A program made the position numbers and the translations under genes. A model generated the notes under the pieces. That model did no database searches, had not been told where the DNA came from, and worked only from the letters and a program-made list of their open reading frames with translations. From the NCBI RefSeq assembly GCF_014651595.1, contig NZ_BMXE01000008.1, positions 1 to 64,000 on the forward strand: a DNA stretch of 64,000 nucleotides, read 5' to 3'. Source of the DNA: Pseudovibrio japonicus (lineage in GTDB: Bacteria > Pseudomonadota > Alphaproteobacteria > Rhizobiales > Stappiaceae). Below are positions 47,268 to 57,249 of the stretch, piece after piece. Within the stretch, counting starts at the first letter, position 1. Every line of letters starts with the position of its first letter.

Positions 47268-47446
47268 TCCCCAAAACTACGCAGAAGTAAAACGCAAAAA
47301 ATCACGCTCTTCCTATGCTGCCTGCATATCAGCAAGAACCATAAGGTTAAATTGTTCGTTCGCCTAAAGCCTGTTGAAGCCGCGTAAAACTATATAGTCG
47401 CCTAGGCCATTGATTTGTCGTGCGATCGCCCTTCAAAAAGACGGTT

Positions 47447-49252
47447 CTAACTCACATCAGCGCTAAGAGAGACAAGGCTGGCTTTCATCAATCCACGCAG
47501 GGAGTTGCCTATATAAACAGCGTCGGCTTGCTGCAAGTCGGTGAGGGTTAGATCCGCTTCCTCCGCATAGCCGTGCTCAAGCAAACCAGCGCGAAAGACC
47601 CCCGGCAACAACCCGTGTTTAAGAGCTGGCGTCAGGAGGATGCCGTCCTTGCGGATAAACAGGTTGGTAAAGCTACCCTCGGTCAGGTATCCAGCTTCAT
47701 TCAGGAAGATTACCTCAGAGCACCCATATCTGGCGGCATAGTCAGTGCGGGTTTGATCATAAAAACTGCGTCGGCTGGTTTTGTGAAACAAAAAGCGGTC
47801 CTGCGAATGGACAGTCTCTTTCGCCACACAGATGCGCCAGTCATTCCCGCTTGCAGCTGGCATTTCCTGCGCGGTTACCTTCAGTTGACCATCCTCAGCA
47901 AGATCAAGCCGGACCCGCATGGCACCATCAAATCCTTCAGCATGTTCCCCAAGCACGCGTATCGCTTGCTCCAAATCCCAATTGAAGCCGAAGTAAGCTG
48001 CGCTATCCGCCATCCGCTGCAAATGCCGTTCGAGCAGCGTGTAGCCATCCTCTGGTGTCCAGCCTATGGTTTCAAACAGGGTGAACCGCTCGTCAGATGC
48101 TCGCAGGAAGTCCAGCTTCAATAAGCATTCTTCATACTCAGGAGATGCACCGGAATCGAACACCACACCGGAGCCTGTTCCCATCTCTGCAGCCCCATCC
48201 TCATCAATCACAAGGGTTCGGATTGCCACGTTGAAGGTGAAATCACCATTCGGCTCAATCATGCCGATGGAGCCCGTATAGATTCCACGTGGGCTCTTCT
48301 CCAGATCGTCAATAATCTCCATCGCCCGTAGTTTCGGCGCTCCGGTAATCGAGCCGCACGGGAACAACTCCTCAATAATTTCAGGAAGTTCGGCACCGTC
48401 CACCAGCTCGCCAGTGGTAGTGGAGGTCATTTGGAACAGGCTGCGATACTGCTCAACCTCACAATGAGAGGGAACACAAACACTGCCTGCTTTGGTGATC
48501 CGCGAGAGGTCGTTGCGCATCAGATCAAGGATCATGGTGTTCTCGGCGCGCGACTTCACATCGCTTTGCAGTCTGTCCTGAACACGTGCATCTTCTTCCG
48601 TCGTCCGTCCTCGCTGCGCAGTCCCTTTCATCGGTCGCGTCGTGAGCTGCTTTCCTTTGCGCTGTAAGAACAGCTCGGGCGAAATAGAGAGAATTTTCTG
48701 GTCGCCTAAATGCAGAAGGGACGCATACCCAACTGGTTGCTGGAACAGCAGATTATCAAACAACGCTGCAGCACTGCCGGTCTGTTCAAGCTCGGCCCGC
48801 ATGGTCAGGTTGATCTGGTAGATATCACCCTGCACCAAATGCTGCTGCGTCTTGGCAAAGGCAGCCTCATAGTCGCCCTGGGTCATATCAAACTGGTTGA
48901 TGTGAATAGAGGGCGCAGCCTCGTTTCCCGCTGCCTCAGTCAGCCACTGCGCTTCTTCAGCGTGCGAGAGCAGCTGAGGTGCATTATAAACCCCAAACCA
49001 GGCCAGAGGGACATTGCCACTGCCAGAAAAACGCCGTTTCAGCTTCTCTTCAAAGGCAAAGCCGAATTCATAGGAAAAGAAGCCCGCCAGAAAATGGCCT
49101 GCTTTGCGCTCCTGTTCCAAACGCTGAAGAAATTGGGGGACTTCAGACAGATCCTGGCAAATAAGCACGCGCTTTGGGTCTTGGAAGAGACGCGCAGGCT
49201 CATGACTAAGCCTATCGACAAGAAGTACTGTTCCAAACGCAAACTGCGCCAT
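47447..49252 (-). CDS. pabB: PabB-PabC fusion (aminodeoxychorismate synthase component I / ADC lyase)
   Basis: A 601-residue two-domain enzyme for p-aminobenzoate in folate synthesis. Residues 1-390 are a chorismate-binding domain with LTTRPMKGTAQRG (the Lys of the aminodeoxychorismate synthase-type PIKGT motif), AENTMILDLMRNDLSR and CGSITGAPKLRAMEIID. Residues 395-601 are a PabC-type PLP fold (LFETIGWTPEDGY, RSFYDQTRTDYAARYGCSEVIFLNEAGYLTEGSFTNLF). Such fusions occur in many proteobacteria. The glutaminase subunit PabA would be encoded elsewhere. Confidence 0.93.
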   Translation of the reverse strand: MAQFAFGTVLLVDRLSHEPARLFQDPKRVLICQDLSEVPQFLQRLEQERKAGHFLAGFFSYEFGFAFEEKLKRRFSGSGNVPLAWFGVYNAPQLLSHAEEAQWLTEAAGNEAAPSIHINQFDMTQGDYEAAFAKTQQHLVQGDIYQINLTMRAELEQTGSAAALFDNLLFQQPVGYASLLHLGDQKILSISPELFLQRKGKQLTTRPMKGTAQRGRTTEEDARVQDRLQSDVKSRAENTMILDLMRNDLSRITKAGSVCVPSHCEVEQYRSLFQMTSTTTGELVDGAELPEIIEELFPCGSITGAPKLRAMEIIDDLEKSPRGIYTGSIGMIEPNGDFTFNVAIRTLVIDEDGAAEMGTGSGVVFDSGASPEYEECLLKLDFLRASDERFTLFETIGWTPEDGYTLLERHLQRMADSAAYFGFNWDLEQAIRVLGEHAEGFDGAMRVRLDLAEDGQLKVTAQEMPAASGNDWRICVAKETVHSQDRFLFHKTSRRSFYDQTRTDYAARYGCSEVIFLNEAGYLTEGSFTNLFIRKDGILLTPALKHGLLPGVFRAGLLEHGYAEEADLTLTDLQQADAVYIGNSLRGLMKASLVSLSADVS

Positions 49253-49478
49253 GCCCGTCCATTCTCATTTGGATTGCCCTTATTAAGAATGCTCAATACC
49301 AGCCCGTCAGACCAAGGCAATCACAAAATTGTCTCTAAGTCTGTTTACCGAGTGATTTTGCGTAGTTTATGACAGATTTCCCTCGGTATCCCACAAAGGG
49401 CTTTCAGCTGCCATGTAAGCTGAGAAGCATAACGGACCATCAATGACAGCCCGTTTCTGTCAAAACTTGAGGTGAGGC

Positions 49479-50957
49479 TTAGGCAACCTCGTGAAAGAAG
49501 CGCTCCAGCGTGTCGTGGACCTCACTGAGATCACCATCGACCTTGCTCGCTTTCTCATTCACATCATACACCGAGCTTGTCGCTTCAGTCATCGCTTCAC
49601 TCAGGCTCGCAATATTCTGCGAAACCGCCATGGTTCCATCCGCAGCAGCTGCGATATTGGCGGAAATCTCGTTGGTTGCGTCTCCCTGCTGGGTCACTGC
49701 TTCCGCAATCGCTCCAGTATGCGAGTTTACCTCATCCATGGTTTGAGAGATGGAACCAATCGCCTCCACAGCTTCGCGGGTTCTGCCCTGAATGGCGGAA
49801 ACCTGAGAAGCAATCTCTTCCGTGGCTTTGGAGGTCTGGTTCGCCAGCTCTTTAACTTCCGCCGCCACAACCGCAAAGCCCTTGCCAGCTTCACCCGCAC
49901 GAGCAGCCTCAATGGTTGCGTTCAGCGCCAATAGATTGGTCTGCTCTGCAATTGCCTGAATGAGCGTTACAACTTCACCAATGCGGCTTGCAGCTTCAGC
50001 AAGGCTGCCGATGGTATCATTGGTCTCCTGCGCCCCGCGTGTGGCCGCTTCAACCATCTCGTTCGCCTGCGCAATCTGGCGAGCAATCTCGGAGATGGAG
50101 GAGGAGAGCTCTTCAGAAGCAGCTGACACAGTCTGCACATTGCCAGATGCAGCATCAGAAGATATCACAACCTGCGTCGTGTGGTTGGAGCATGTATGTG
50201 TCGTGTTTTCCAGCTCCTTCGAAGCGGAAACTATGCTGTGTGTGTTTTGCGAAAGGCTCTTAAGCTGGTCGTCCACCGTATCTCGTAGCGCGGAAACATG
50301 CTTTTCGAAGAACGCAATCCGTTCGGCCTGCTCCGCTTGCACCTTCTTGTATTCAGCAAGCTCAGCAGCAGCCTGCGCTTCGTGGGAACCAACTGAGGTT
50401 TCAGTCGCGTTTGCGCCAGAAGCACCGCTATCCCTGTGTGCACCGAGCAACGCCAGTGTGAGACCAGTAAGCAAGCCAAGAACGATTAGATTACCTGACA
50501 GACTGCTCTGATCGCTGAGCAAAAAGTCAGGCAAAACAAACAGACCGCCGAGTAGGTAAACCGCTGAAACTACCAGAAATCCAACAAATGCAACCGCCTT
50601 GCGGGAAGAACCCAGCACGACCAGTGGGGCAAAGAACAGGATGTTGAAGTCCACCTGCCAGCCTTCCGCATATCCACCAAGCGAAGCCGCAGAGCTGGCA
50701 ATGGCAGCCAGAATGGCCAAGGACACGCCGGAAGCCAGTACCGTCATGTCGGAGCCTTTATCCTTCAGCCACAACGCAGTTGGAATGGCCGCAAGCAGGA
50801 ACGCTGATCCAGACAGAACGCTCATCCAGCCGGTGTCACCCGCCCAGCTCATTCCAAAGCTCAGAAGAGCCAGAACCCAGCCCAAGGTAATCGGCCAACT
50901 GGTTGAACCCATGTCAGATCGGCCTACCTCTTCTTCAAATCCGACTGCAGCACTCAT
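49479..50957 (-). CDS. Methyl-accepting chemotaxis protein with multi-helix membrane domain
   Basis: About 492 residues. The N-terminal ~180 residues form about six hydrophobic segments with short loops. No periplasmic ligand domain, PAS domain or clear HAMP follows. The C-terminal half is a standard signalling domain with the hairpin tip [39 protein letters not shown]. The sensing part may therefore lie within the membrane. ATG 50957 with AGGGAA upstream is preferred over 51053. No che genes are nearby. Confidence 0.9.
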   Translation of the reverse strand: MSAAVGFEEEVGRSDMGSTSWPITLGWVLALLSFGMSWAGDTGWMSVLSGSAFLLAAIPTALWLKDKGSDMTVLASGVSLAILAAIASSAASLGGYAEGWQVDFNILFFAPLVVLGSSRKAVAFVGFLVVSAVYLLGGLFVLPDFLLSDQSSLSGNLIVLGLLTGLTLALLGAHRDSGASGANATETSVGSHEAQAAAELAEYKKVQAEQAERIAFFEKHVSALRDTVDDQLKSLSQNTHSIVSASKELENTTHTCSNHTTQVVISSDAASGNVQTVSAASEELSSSISEIARQIAQANEMVEAATRGAQETNDTIGSLAEAASRIGEVVTLIQAIAEQTNLLALNATIEAARAGEAGKGFAVVAAEVKELANQTSKATEEIASQVSAIQGRTREAVEAIGSISQTMDEVNSHTGAIAEAVTQQGDATNEISANIAAAADGTMAVSQNIASLSEAMTEATSSVYDVNEKASKVDGDLSEVHDTLERFFHEVA

Positions 50958-51053
50958 CTCTGGTCTTCCCTTAATCGTATCGGTGCAGGCGACGCCCAAT
51001 ACATCTACCCCAATTATCATCGCGCATGCGCCCAGATAACTCTCTGAAGACAA

Positions 51054-51371
51054 AGAGGAACACGCACTATCTCAAACAACCGTTCAGCTATTTTGCAAGC
51101 TGCGGTCCGCTTTGTTGAGTGTAGGAAGTAATACGCATAAATGAGGAAACCGCGTAGTCGTCGTCCCCTGAAGAGACCGCCCTCAATATTAAATTGCGTA
51201 AATCATCCCATTCAAATCTCAGTTGTAATTTGTATGGGATTTACACTTAAGAGAAGTTTAACGGAAAGTGATGGGTACGCAAAATCAAATAACACCGAAG
51301 CAAAAGGCTCCGGTGTTTCTGTGCTAAGTTCAAATTAGAAGAAATAAAGCCAAGACTGGAAAGTGTCTGCT
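51054..51371. other. Intergenic region with a hairpin
   Basis: About 320 AT-rich bases between the chemoreceptor and MarR genes. It contains the MarR terminator candidate at 51291-51317 and presumably the chemoreceptor promoter. No gene is supported. Confidence 0.4.
51291..51317 (-). terminator. Terminator candidate downstream of marR
   Basis: AACACCG and CGGTGTT with inner AGC/GCT form an imperfect stem around AAAA. The minus strand continues ATTTGATTTT. It lies about 55 bases after the MarR stop. Confidence 0.5.
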
Positions 51372-51851
51372 TTAGGCTGGTTCGTTCTCAGCCGTTTCTT
51401 CATCTTCCATCGGGTCATCATAGCAAAAGCGTGTGCAAGCAGTGCTTTCAACGTCATGCAGGATCAAGTTGAGCACAGCAGACAGGTTGTCCAATTGGCT
51501 GTCATCCATCTCGCTCAGCAATTCGTGAGCAGCTTTGCGGCGTGCCTCGGCAACTTCAACAGCCTTTCGTTTGCCACGAACAGTCAATTCCACCATCACT
51601 TCCCGACCTCTGCGGCGCAGACGTCGAACCAACCAATCCTTTTCAAGGCGATCAATAAGACGAACGGTAGCGGAATGGCTCAAACGCACTTCTTTCGCAA
51701 CTGTCCCGATGGAGATTGCTGGTGAGCGCCTCATGATAAGAAGGGCTGCAACAGCACTGGTTGAAAGATCTCCGTAAGCATCAACACTTGCATCTTCCAA
51801 TGCTGTACTTACTGCGGAAAGTTGGTCTGCAATATGATTGGTTTTCATCAT
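51372..51851 (-). CDS. MarR-family transcriptional regulator
   Basis: A 159-residue MarR protein. The winged helix ISIGTVAKEVRLSHSATVRLIDRLEKDWLVRRLRRRGREVMVELTVRGKR includes the conserved wing (R-x-G-R-E). The C-terminus has two Cys (ACTRFC) and an acidic tail (DDPMEDEETAENEP). A TTGCA-N10-TGCAA dyad lies upstream (51918-51937) and is a candidate autoregulatory site. The target is unknown; MsrA is upstream on the same strand. Confidence 0.9.
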   Translation of the reverse strand: MMKTNHIADQLSAVSTALEDASVDAYGDLSTSAVAALLIMRRSPAISIGTVAKEVRLSHSATVRLIDRLEKDWLVRRLRRRGREVMVELTVRGKRKAVEVAEARRKAAHELLSEMDDSQLDNLSAVLNLILHDVESTACTRFCYDDPMEDEETAENEPA

Positions 51852-52060
51852 AAATTTAAATCTCTAAAATACTGGCCCGAAGATTCTGACTTAACGTCAC
51901 TAGAGTTAAACCTAAAATTGCACTTTAACAAATGCAAGTTTAATAAAATTCAAAATAATAAGTATTCCACATGAGTGCAACCTGCAAAATCACTAGAAAC
52001 TGCCGCTTCGGCCCCCGAATATTAGCAGATTGCAATTTTCCATAAATTATTTTTTATCAC

Positions 52061-52741
52061 CTATTCCTGAGGGGAAGGCGAGGAGGCAGGTAAAGGACAA
52101 GTCGCACCTGTTCCACCAAGACCACAGTATCCATCCGGGTTTCTTGCCAGATACTGCTGGTGATACTCCTCGGCATAGTAGAAGGCATCGAGCAGCCCGA
52201 TTTCTGTGGTGATCTGCCCGTCCTTACCGATTTCCTTCAAGGCGTTCTGGTAGGCCGCAGCGGTTTCCTGAGCAATTTCAAGATCAGCCTCGCTCGTCAA
52301 GTAGAGCGCGGATCTATACTGCGTTCCAACGTCATTTCCCTGCCGCATGCCTTGTGTTGGGTCGTGACGTTCCCAAAAGACCTTCAAAAGTTCGTTCAGA
52401 GAGACCTCTTTTGGATCGTAGACAACTTTCACGATTTCAGTATGGCCGGTCTGACCAGTGCACGTTTCGTGGTAAGTTGGATTCTTGGTGATCCCACCTG
52501 CAAAACCAACTGCTGTTACATACACACCAGGCAGCTCCCAGAACGCGCGCTCCGCGCCCCAGTAACATCCCATGCCCACATAGAGCTCTTTCATCCCTTC
52601 AGGATACGGCCCGTCCAGATCCCGTCCATTCACCACGTGCTTTCCGGGTGTCATGATAGGAGTATCCCGTCCAGGCAGCGCGGTGCTTGCATCCGGCATT
52701 TTAAACTTGTTTGAGAGCATTCTGAGAAACGACATTTTCAC
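52061..52741 (-). CDS. msrA: Peptide methionine sulphoxide reductase MsrA
   Basis: A 226-residue MsrA. The catalytic motif is [16 protein letters not shown] (Tyr in place of the commoner Phe), followed by [44 protein letters not shown] and a resolving Cys in [12 protein letters not shown]. It reduces methionine-S-sulphoxide in proteins. The N-terminal ~55 residues precede the core; no signal peptide is clear, so it is probably cytoplasmic. It is 20 bases downstream of a small membrane-protein gene. Confidence 0.95.
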   Translation of the reverse strand: MKMSFLRMLSNKFKMPDASTALPGRDTPIMTPGKHVVNGRDLDGPYPEGMKELYVGMGCYWGAERAFWELPGVYVTAVGFAGGITKNPTYHETCTGQTGHTEIVKVVYDPKEVSLNELLKVFWERHDPTQGMRQGNDVGTQYRSALYLTSEADLEIAQETAAAYQNALKEIGKDGQITTEIGLLDAFYYAEEYHQQYLARNPDGYCGLGGTGATCPLPASSPSPQE

Positions 52742-52761
52742 TTACCTGTACAGACTCTGCA

Positions 52762-53079
52762 TCACAGCAGGGTTGTGCTGATGCGACGCCTTTTATCACC
52801 ATACCATAGCATAATTAGACCAAGAGGTCCGAATATAACCCACGGTGGCATCAACAAGATGCTCTGAAGAACAGGATCCCAGAGAAAAGGGCTCACGTAT
52901 CTTTGGATTGCTGCCTGCGATGCATTAAGCGTTCCAGGTGACAGGTCAAACCAGATTATCCCCAGAGGCGTCGTGGTCCAACTGGACATCGCGATGCTCT
53001 TGGTCGCGTCCACGACAAAGGACACCAGCGCTATTGCAACAAACCACACACCTATAAACCGCAGTAAAAATCCAAACAC
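52762..53079 (-). CDS. Small membrane protein of unknown function
   Basis: A 105-residue protein with two membrane helices (about residues 5-25 and 73-92) and a basic tail (YGDKRRR). The FVVDATKSIAMSSWTTTPLG segment after the first helix looks conserved in style for small alphaproteobacterial membrane proteins, but I cannot name a family with confidence. It precedes msrA by 20 bases and may share its transcript. Confidence 0.7.
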   Translation of the reverse strand: MFGFLLRFIGVWFVAIALVSFVVDATKSIAMSSWTTTPLGIIWFDLSPGTLNASQAAIQRYVSPFLWDPVLQSILLMPPWVIFGPLGLIMLWYGDKRRRISTTLL

Positions 53080-53484
53080 GTGTTTGCCTCCTTTTCCTGT
53101 CAGCTTTCAGAGCGTGCTCCATTTGACCTGATTGGATCAAATGACAAAAAACGCTCAAACTAAAAGTCCAAGCGCGATGGGTAAATGCAGATGAACGCGA
53201 TGTGCTCAAAAACTGACAATGAGCCCGCGTGTACCCACAGTACCTCATGCAATCATGGGTGCAACCTATCAGAATATGCGAGGCTCCGCTCTGAAAACTG
53301 GGTCAAAACTGCGCAACGAATTGTGATTGGTCACGTGTGTGAACCCGGAAAAACGCCTTTGTTTTCATTCTGCTTCCACAGAGTGGGGAAACATGCAAAA
53401 AAATGAAAAAGCCCTCTTGCGCCCCCCAATAGTTTTGCCTATACCCCCTCTCACGCCGCCGGGGACACTCGGTGAGCAGATTGC

Positions 53485-53574
53485 GGAGAGGTGGCCGAGT
53501 GGTCGAAGGCGCACGCCTGGAACGCGTGTAGGCGGGTAACCGTCTCCAGGGTTCGAATCCCTGTCTCTCCGCCA
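53485..53574 (+). tRNA. tRNA-Ser (GGA)
   Basis: A 90-base class II tRNA. The acceptor stem (GGAGAGG with TCTCTCC) has one G-U pair. The anticodon stem-loop is CACGC-CTGGAAC-GCGTG (anticodon GGA). A long variable arm (about TAGGCGGGTAACCGTCTC), a T-arm with GGTTCGAATCC and encoded GCCA at the end complete it. Confidence 0.97.
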
Positions 53575-54211
53575 TTTTCCTTCTTAAGTTATTGATAATA
53601 AATAATAAAAATATAGAACTATTTGTTAACCCATCATAGCGCCCATCATCCCTAAAGTTCTTAATTGTCATTTAGCCGATGCAGACAAGTAGCTATGTGC
53701 ACCACGGGTAACGACGTTCTGGCTTGTCCCAGCAGCACTCGTAAATGCTCATTAAACCTGACCTAACGGTCGAGGGCGTTGTTCATCTACCCTTTGAGCC
53801 GTTATTTCCGGGTGAAATCAATTGATGAGGGGCGGTAAACGCATTGGGATGAAGCAAACAAGCCATCGTTTTGTTGGCAGACGTTTGAATGGAGCTTGCC
53901 GATCAGTAGAGAGCTAAACGCTCTGATATCACATATTCTTGGCTTACTCACTGAGTGAAAAATCTCTGCGTCAGTCCTGTCTGGCTCAAAAGCCATTCTA
54001 AGGTTGCAATGTAACTGTCTAAAGATCTCTGGCATTTCAAAAGTAGAAGGCTGACAACGCTTTGGAGCCTAAAGTAACTGTTTCTGTTGCCTGTCTAACC
54101 TTGTTCGGCCGCTTGAAAAGCAAAAGTGCGAAAGATCTTTGACACTAAACACGGCAATCGGTATACATTTTTTATTTAATTACGCAGAATTGTTTCACTA
54201 TCGATATTCAT
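53575..54211. other. Intergenic region after tRNA-Ser
   Basis: About 640 bases, AT-rich on both ends, between the tRNA and a GC-rich gene block. A minus frame (53802-54035) translates without recognisable family and is not called. I see no integrase and no copy of the tRNA 3' end that would mark an attachment site. Confidence 0.45.
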
Positions 54212-54937
54212 ATGATCCGTTTTATTCGACTGTTCTTCTTTGCCAGCTTCTTCGCAATGCCTCATTGGAGTTCTGCGCAGCAGTCTTCCGATACACCGTT
54301 AGAAATTGGGGGGAGCGGCGAGGCATATCTGAAGGCGATTATGTTCCGCGGTATAGACTCGGATGTTGCTTATTTTGACCCATCCAGCCCGCCGCCTCCG
54401 ATGGAGACTGAGCAGGAGCCAAAGGCACCGCTTGAACAGTCTTATCGGGATGCGGAACGGTCACTGGGCAGTGTTAATACTATAGCCTTTTTGATTTCGG
54501 CCACAGTGTTGCTGGCAATTGCCTATGTGTTTGCGCGTTACGGCGGCAGCATTTCGGTCTCGTTGAGATGGGATGCTGGCAACGCTGCGCGGGAAGGCGG
54601 CAGGGCGGCCCGCAGTAGCGGAACTTTGCACCAATCAGTACCAAGCAATTTGGTCAGCATTCTGCGTCTTCAAGACCGGCGGGAAGCCCTGATTCAGCTG
54701 GCTCAGGCGGCTCTGGCGGCGGCGGTTTCAGCAGAGGGGGTGCTGCTGCAGCGCAGCTGGACAGCGCGCGAAGCCCTGCGTCACTTACCGGGGAATCAAA
54801 GCCACATAAGCGCGCTGCGCAGCCTTGTTCACGCCAGCGAATTGGTACATTTCGGCGGCCGGGACGTGAGCGAAGAGGAATTCCAGTCGCATGTCGATGA
54901 CATACGGCCGCTGCTGCAGTCCGAGGCGCGCGCATGA
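54212..54937 (+). CDS. DUF4129-like membrane protein of the MoxR cluster
   Basis: A 241-residue protein with a signal peptide (to about residue 22), a proline-rich segment (SSPPPPME), one membrane helix near residues 88-108 and a cytoplasmic C-terminal part (RREALIQLAQAALAAAVSAEGVLLQRSWTAREALRHLP) typical of DUF4129 proteins. These accompany MoxR ATPases. Function is unknown. It overlaps the next gene by four bases (ATGA) and begins a six-gene run. Confidence 0.75.
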   Translation: MIRFIRLFFFASFFAMPHWSSAQQSSDTPLEIGGSGEAYLKAIMFRGIDSDVAYFDPSSPPPPMETEQEPKAPLEQSYRDAERSLGSVNTIAFLISATVLLAIAYVFARYGGSISVSLRWDAGNAAREGGRAARSSGTLHQSVPSNLVSILRLQDRREALIQLAQAALAAAVSAEGVLLQRSWTAREALRHLPGNQSHISALRSLVHASELVHFGGRDVSEEEFQSHVDDIRPLLQSEARA

Positions 54938-56259
54938 GCCTTTCCGAACTTGGCATGAACCAGAACAGGCCACGGCTTGAAACGCTGGCAATTGTCGTCT
55001 TTGGGGGGCTACTCCTTTTTGTTTTGTTCTATGCCTTCTCGCAGCGTCAGCAGGTTCTGAGAGCCTCTCCTTCCGGGTTCGACGGGTTGCAGACCTGGCT
55101 CACATCCGAAGGTGTGAGTACGCAGAGCTTCCTCGGCGGCTGGCAGGTTGATCAAAACTCAATCGGACTGCTGGTGGTACCGCTGTATGACACAGTGCTG
55201 GACAGCGATCGCAGCCACCCGCGGACCAAGACCGAGCTGTTGTTTCAGCAGGATGAGTATGATCTGGAATTGGCTGTGATCCAGGAAAAGATCCGCCGGG
55301 TGCCAACGCTCGTCATCCTTCCGAAATGGCGCAGCGGAATGCGTCTGGCCGGGGTCGCGCATCCAGTCCTGCTGAACGAACGTTCTGCGGTGGAAGAGTT
55401 GCTCAGGAACGTTACCGGACAAAGTGCTGCGAAAATCGTGAATGCCGACGTGCCCTTTAGCGACTTCAGCTATACCGCAGGCAGCGGTCAAGGGTTCTCC
55501 GCAAAGCTTTATGCAGCGCAGATGTTCACGGGCCCTGGCTGCACGCCGATTATCGGATCAAACGAAGCAATGGTGCTGGCTGAATGCTCTGTGTCCCGCG
55601 GCAAGAGTAAGGCGAAGGGTAAACGGTTGCTGGTGTTGTCAGATCCTGATCTGTTGAACAATCACGGGCTGCGCATGGCAGATAACTCCGCGATTATCCG
55701 CGATTACCTACGGGAGCATACCACGGAGCGTAATGTGATGATCGACTACAGCCGCGGTATGTGGTTGACCGACCCGAAACATGGCGTACACCGTGAGCGA
55801 AGCTGGGCCGATCTCAAACGTTTCTTCGATCCGCCGTTTCTGACGCTCTGGCTGGGCGGATTTCTAACACTAGTTCTGTTCGTCTGGCGTTCCTGGCTGC
55901 GCTATGGCCCGGTGCGTCACCTGCCTGTGGCCGGTACTAGCAGTAAGGCGTTGGCCCTTCAGGCGCAGGCTAGGCTGATGCGGCTTTGCGATCAGGATGG
56001 GGCGTTGATCCGCGATTACGCACTTGCCCGGCTAGTGACCACGGCAGCGGCGCTCTTCGGCCCTGCCTTCTCCCGGCACTATGCAGAGCCTACCACTTTT
56101 CTGGGGTATGTCACGCGCCGCCATCCCGAGTGTGCCGCTGCTCTAGAGAGCGTCCTGACAGCAATTCAAAGTCTTCCGCCGCGGATATCCCCGGTGGAGG
56201 CGATCCGCCATGTTGATGAACTTGAAGCGCTATTGGAACAGATAATCCATGACACTTGA
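54934..56259 (+). CDS. DUF4350 domain protein of the MoxR cluster
   Basis: A 441-residue protein. An N-terminal helix (about residues 19-37) is followed by a DUF4350 region (SPSGFDGLQTWLTSEGVSTQSFLGGW, then LLVVPLY and LVILPKWRSGMR) and a second membrane helix near residues 305-323. The family is a regular partner of MoxR and DUF58 genes. Biochemical role unknown. It starts in an ATGA overlap and its end overlaps the MoxR start by 11 bases. Confidence 0.78.
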   Translation: MSLSELGMNQNRPRLETLAIVVFGGLLLFVLFYAFSQRQQVLRASPSGFDGLQTWLTSEGVSTQSFLGGWQVDQNSIGLLVVPLYDTVLDSDRSHPRTKTELLFQQDEYDLELAVIQEKIRRVPTLVILPKWRSGMRLAGVAHPVLLNERSAVEELLRNVTGQSAAKIVNADVPFSDFSYTAGSGQGFSAKLYAAQMFTGPGCTPIIGSNEAMVLAECSVSRGKSKAKGKRLLVLSDPDLLNNHGLRMADNSAIIRDYLREHTTERNVMIDYSRGMWLTDPKHGVHRERSWADLKRFFDPPFLTLWLGGFLTLVLFVWRSWLRYGPVRHLPVAGTSSKALALQAQARLMRLCDQDGALIRDYALARLVTTAAALFGPAFSRHYAEPTTFLGYVTRRHPECAAALESVLTAIQSLPPRISPVEAIRHVDELEALLEQIIHDT

Positions 56260-57205
56260 AACTCTGCTAAGCCGATCCGATGCTCTGCGGTCCGAGATCG
56301 GCAAGACCGTTCTGGGCCAAGAAGAGGTCGTCGATATGCTCCTGATCGCGCTGTTCGCGCGCGGCCACGTGCTGCTGGAGGGGCCCCCTGGTACTGCCAA
56401 GACTTTGCTCGCGCGCAGTTTTGCTGCCGCTATGGATCTGGAGTTTGGACGTATCCAGTTCACGCCCGACCTGATGCCGGGTGATGTTCTGGGCACCTCG
56501 ATCTTTAATTTCCAGACCAATGAATTTGTTCTGGCACCGGGTCCGGTCTTTACTCAGGTTCTGCTGGCCGACGAAATTAACCGCGCCCCTCCCAAGACTC
56601 AGGCAGCCCTGCTGCAGGCGATGAACGAACGTATTGTCAGTATTGATGGCACAGACCATTCGCTGGGACGTGAGTTCATCGTTGTTGCCACTCAGAATCC
56701 AATCGAGCAGCAAGGTACCTATCCTCTGCCCGAGGCGCAGCTGGACCGTTTCCTGTTTAAACTCGTGATCGATTTCCCGCCTGAGAACGTCGAAATGGCC
56801 ATTCTGCGCCAGCACGCCGGGGCGCCAATGGAATCCGGGATGGAAACTCGGGGGCTAGCAAAAACCCTTGATGCCGTGGCCCTAGCCAACAGCCGTGCGT
56901 TGATTGACGGAATCATTCTGGACGACGACATTCTGGCCTATATCCTACGCTTGGTCCGTGCCACGCGCGAAAGCTCCGAGATTGCCTTTGGCGCGTCGAC
57001 CCGGGCCGCTGATGCACTTGCGGCGGCGACTCGGTCGCTGGCAGGGCTGAGTGGGCGTGATTTTGCCATTCCCGACGACGTCAAGCGGTTGTTTGTCCCA
57101 GCACTGCGCCACCGCGTCGTGCTAAGCCCGTCGGCTGAGATCGAAGGCCGCAGTTCCGCTATGGTGCTTGAAAACATTCTCAATCAGATCGAGGTTCCCC
57201 GCTGA
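56249..57205 (+). CDS. MoxR-family AAA+ ATPase
   Basis: A 318-residue AAA+ protein: Walker A GPPGTAKT near residue 47, Walker B LLADEINRAPPKTQAALLQAMNE near 108, sensor 1 FIVVATQNPIEQQGTYPLPEAQLDRFLFK and sensor 2 in the C-terminal lid (FGASTRAADALAAATRSLA). MoxR proteins are chaperone-like ATPases that act with a DUF58 or VWA partner, here the next gene. Starts inside the end of the DUF4350 gene. Confidence 0.95.
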   Translation: MTLETLLSRSDALRSEIGKTVLGQEEVVDMLLIALFARGHVLLEGPPGTAKTLLARSFAAAMDLEFGRIQFTPDLMPGDVLGTSIFNFQTNEFVLAPGPVFTQVLLADEINRAPPKTQAALLQAMNERIVSIDGTDHSLGREFIVVATQNPIEQQGTYPLPEAQLDRFLFKLVIDFPPENVEMAILRQHAGAPMESGMETRGLAKTLDAVALANSRALIDGIILDDDILAYILRLVRATRESSEIAFGASTRAADALAAATRSLAGLSGRDFAIPDDVKRLFVPALRHRVVLSPSAEIEGRSSAMVLENILNQIEVPR

Positions 57206-57249
57206 TCCGTCCCTCACCCCGACTTCTGTTCGCCACCTGTATTGCACTG

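Noticed and set aside
53802-54035. A 77-codon minus frame after tRNA-Ser
   Set aside because: No ribosome-binding site, no family resemblance, and it lies in AT-rich DNA with no conserved features.
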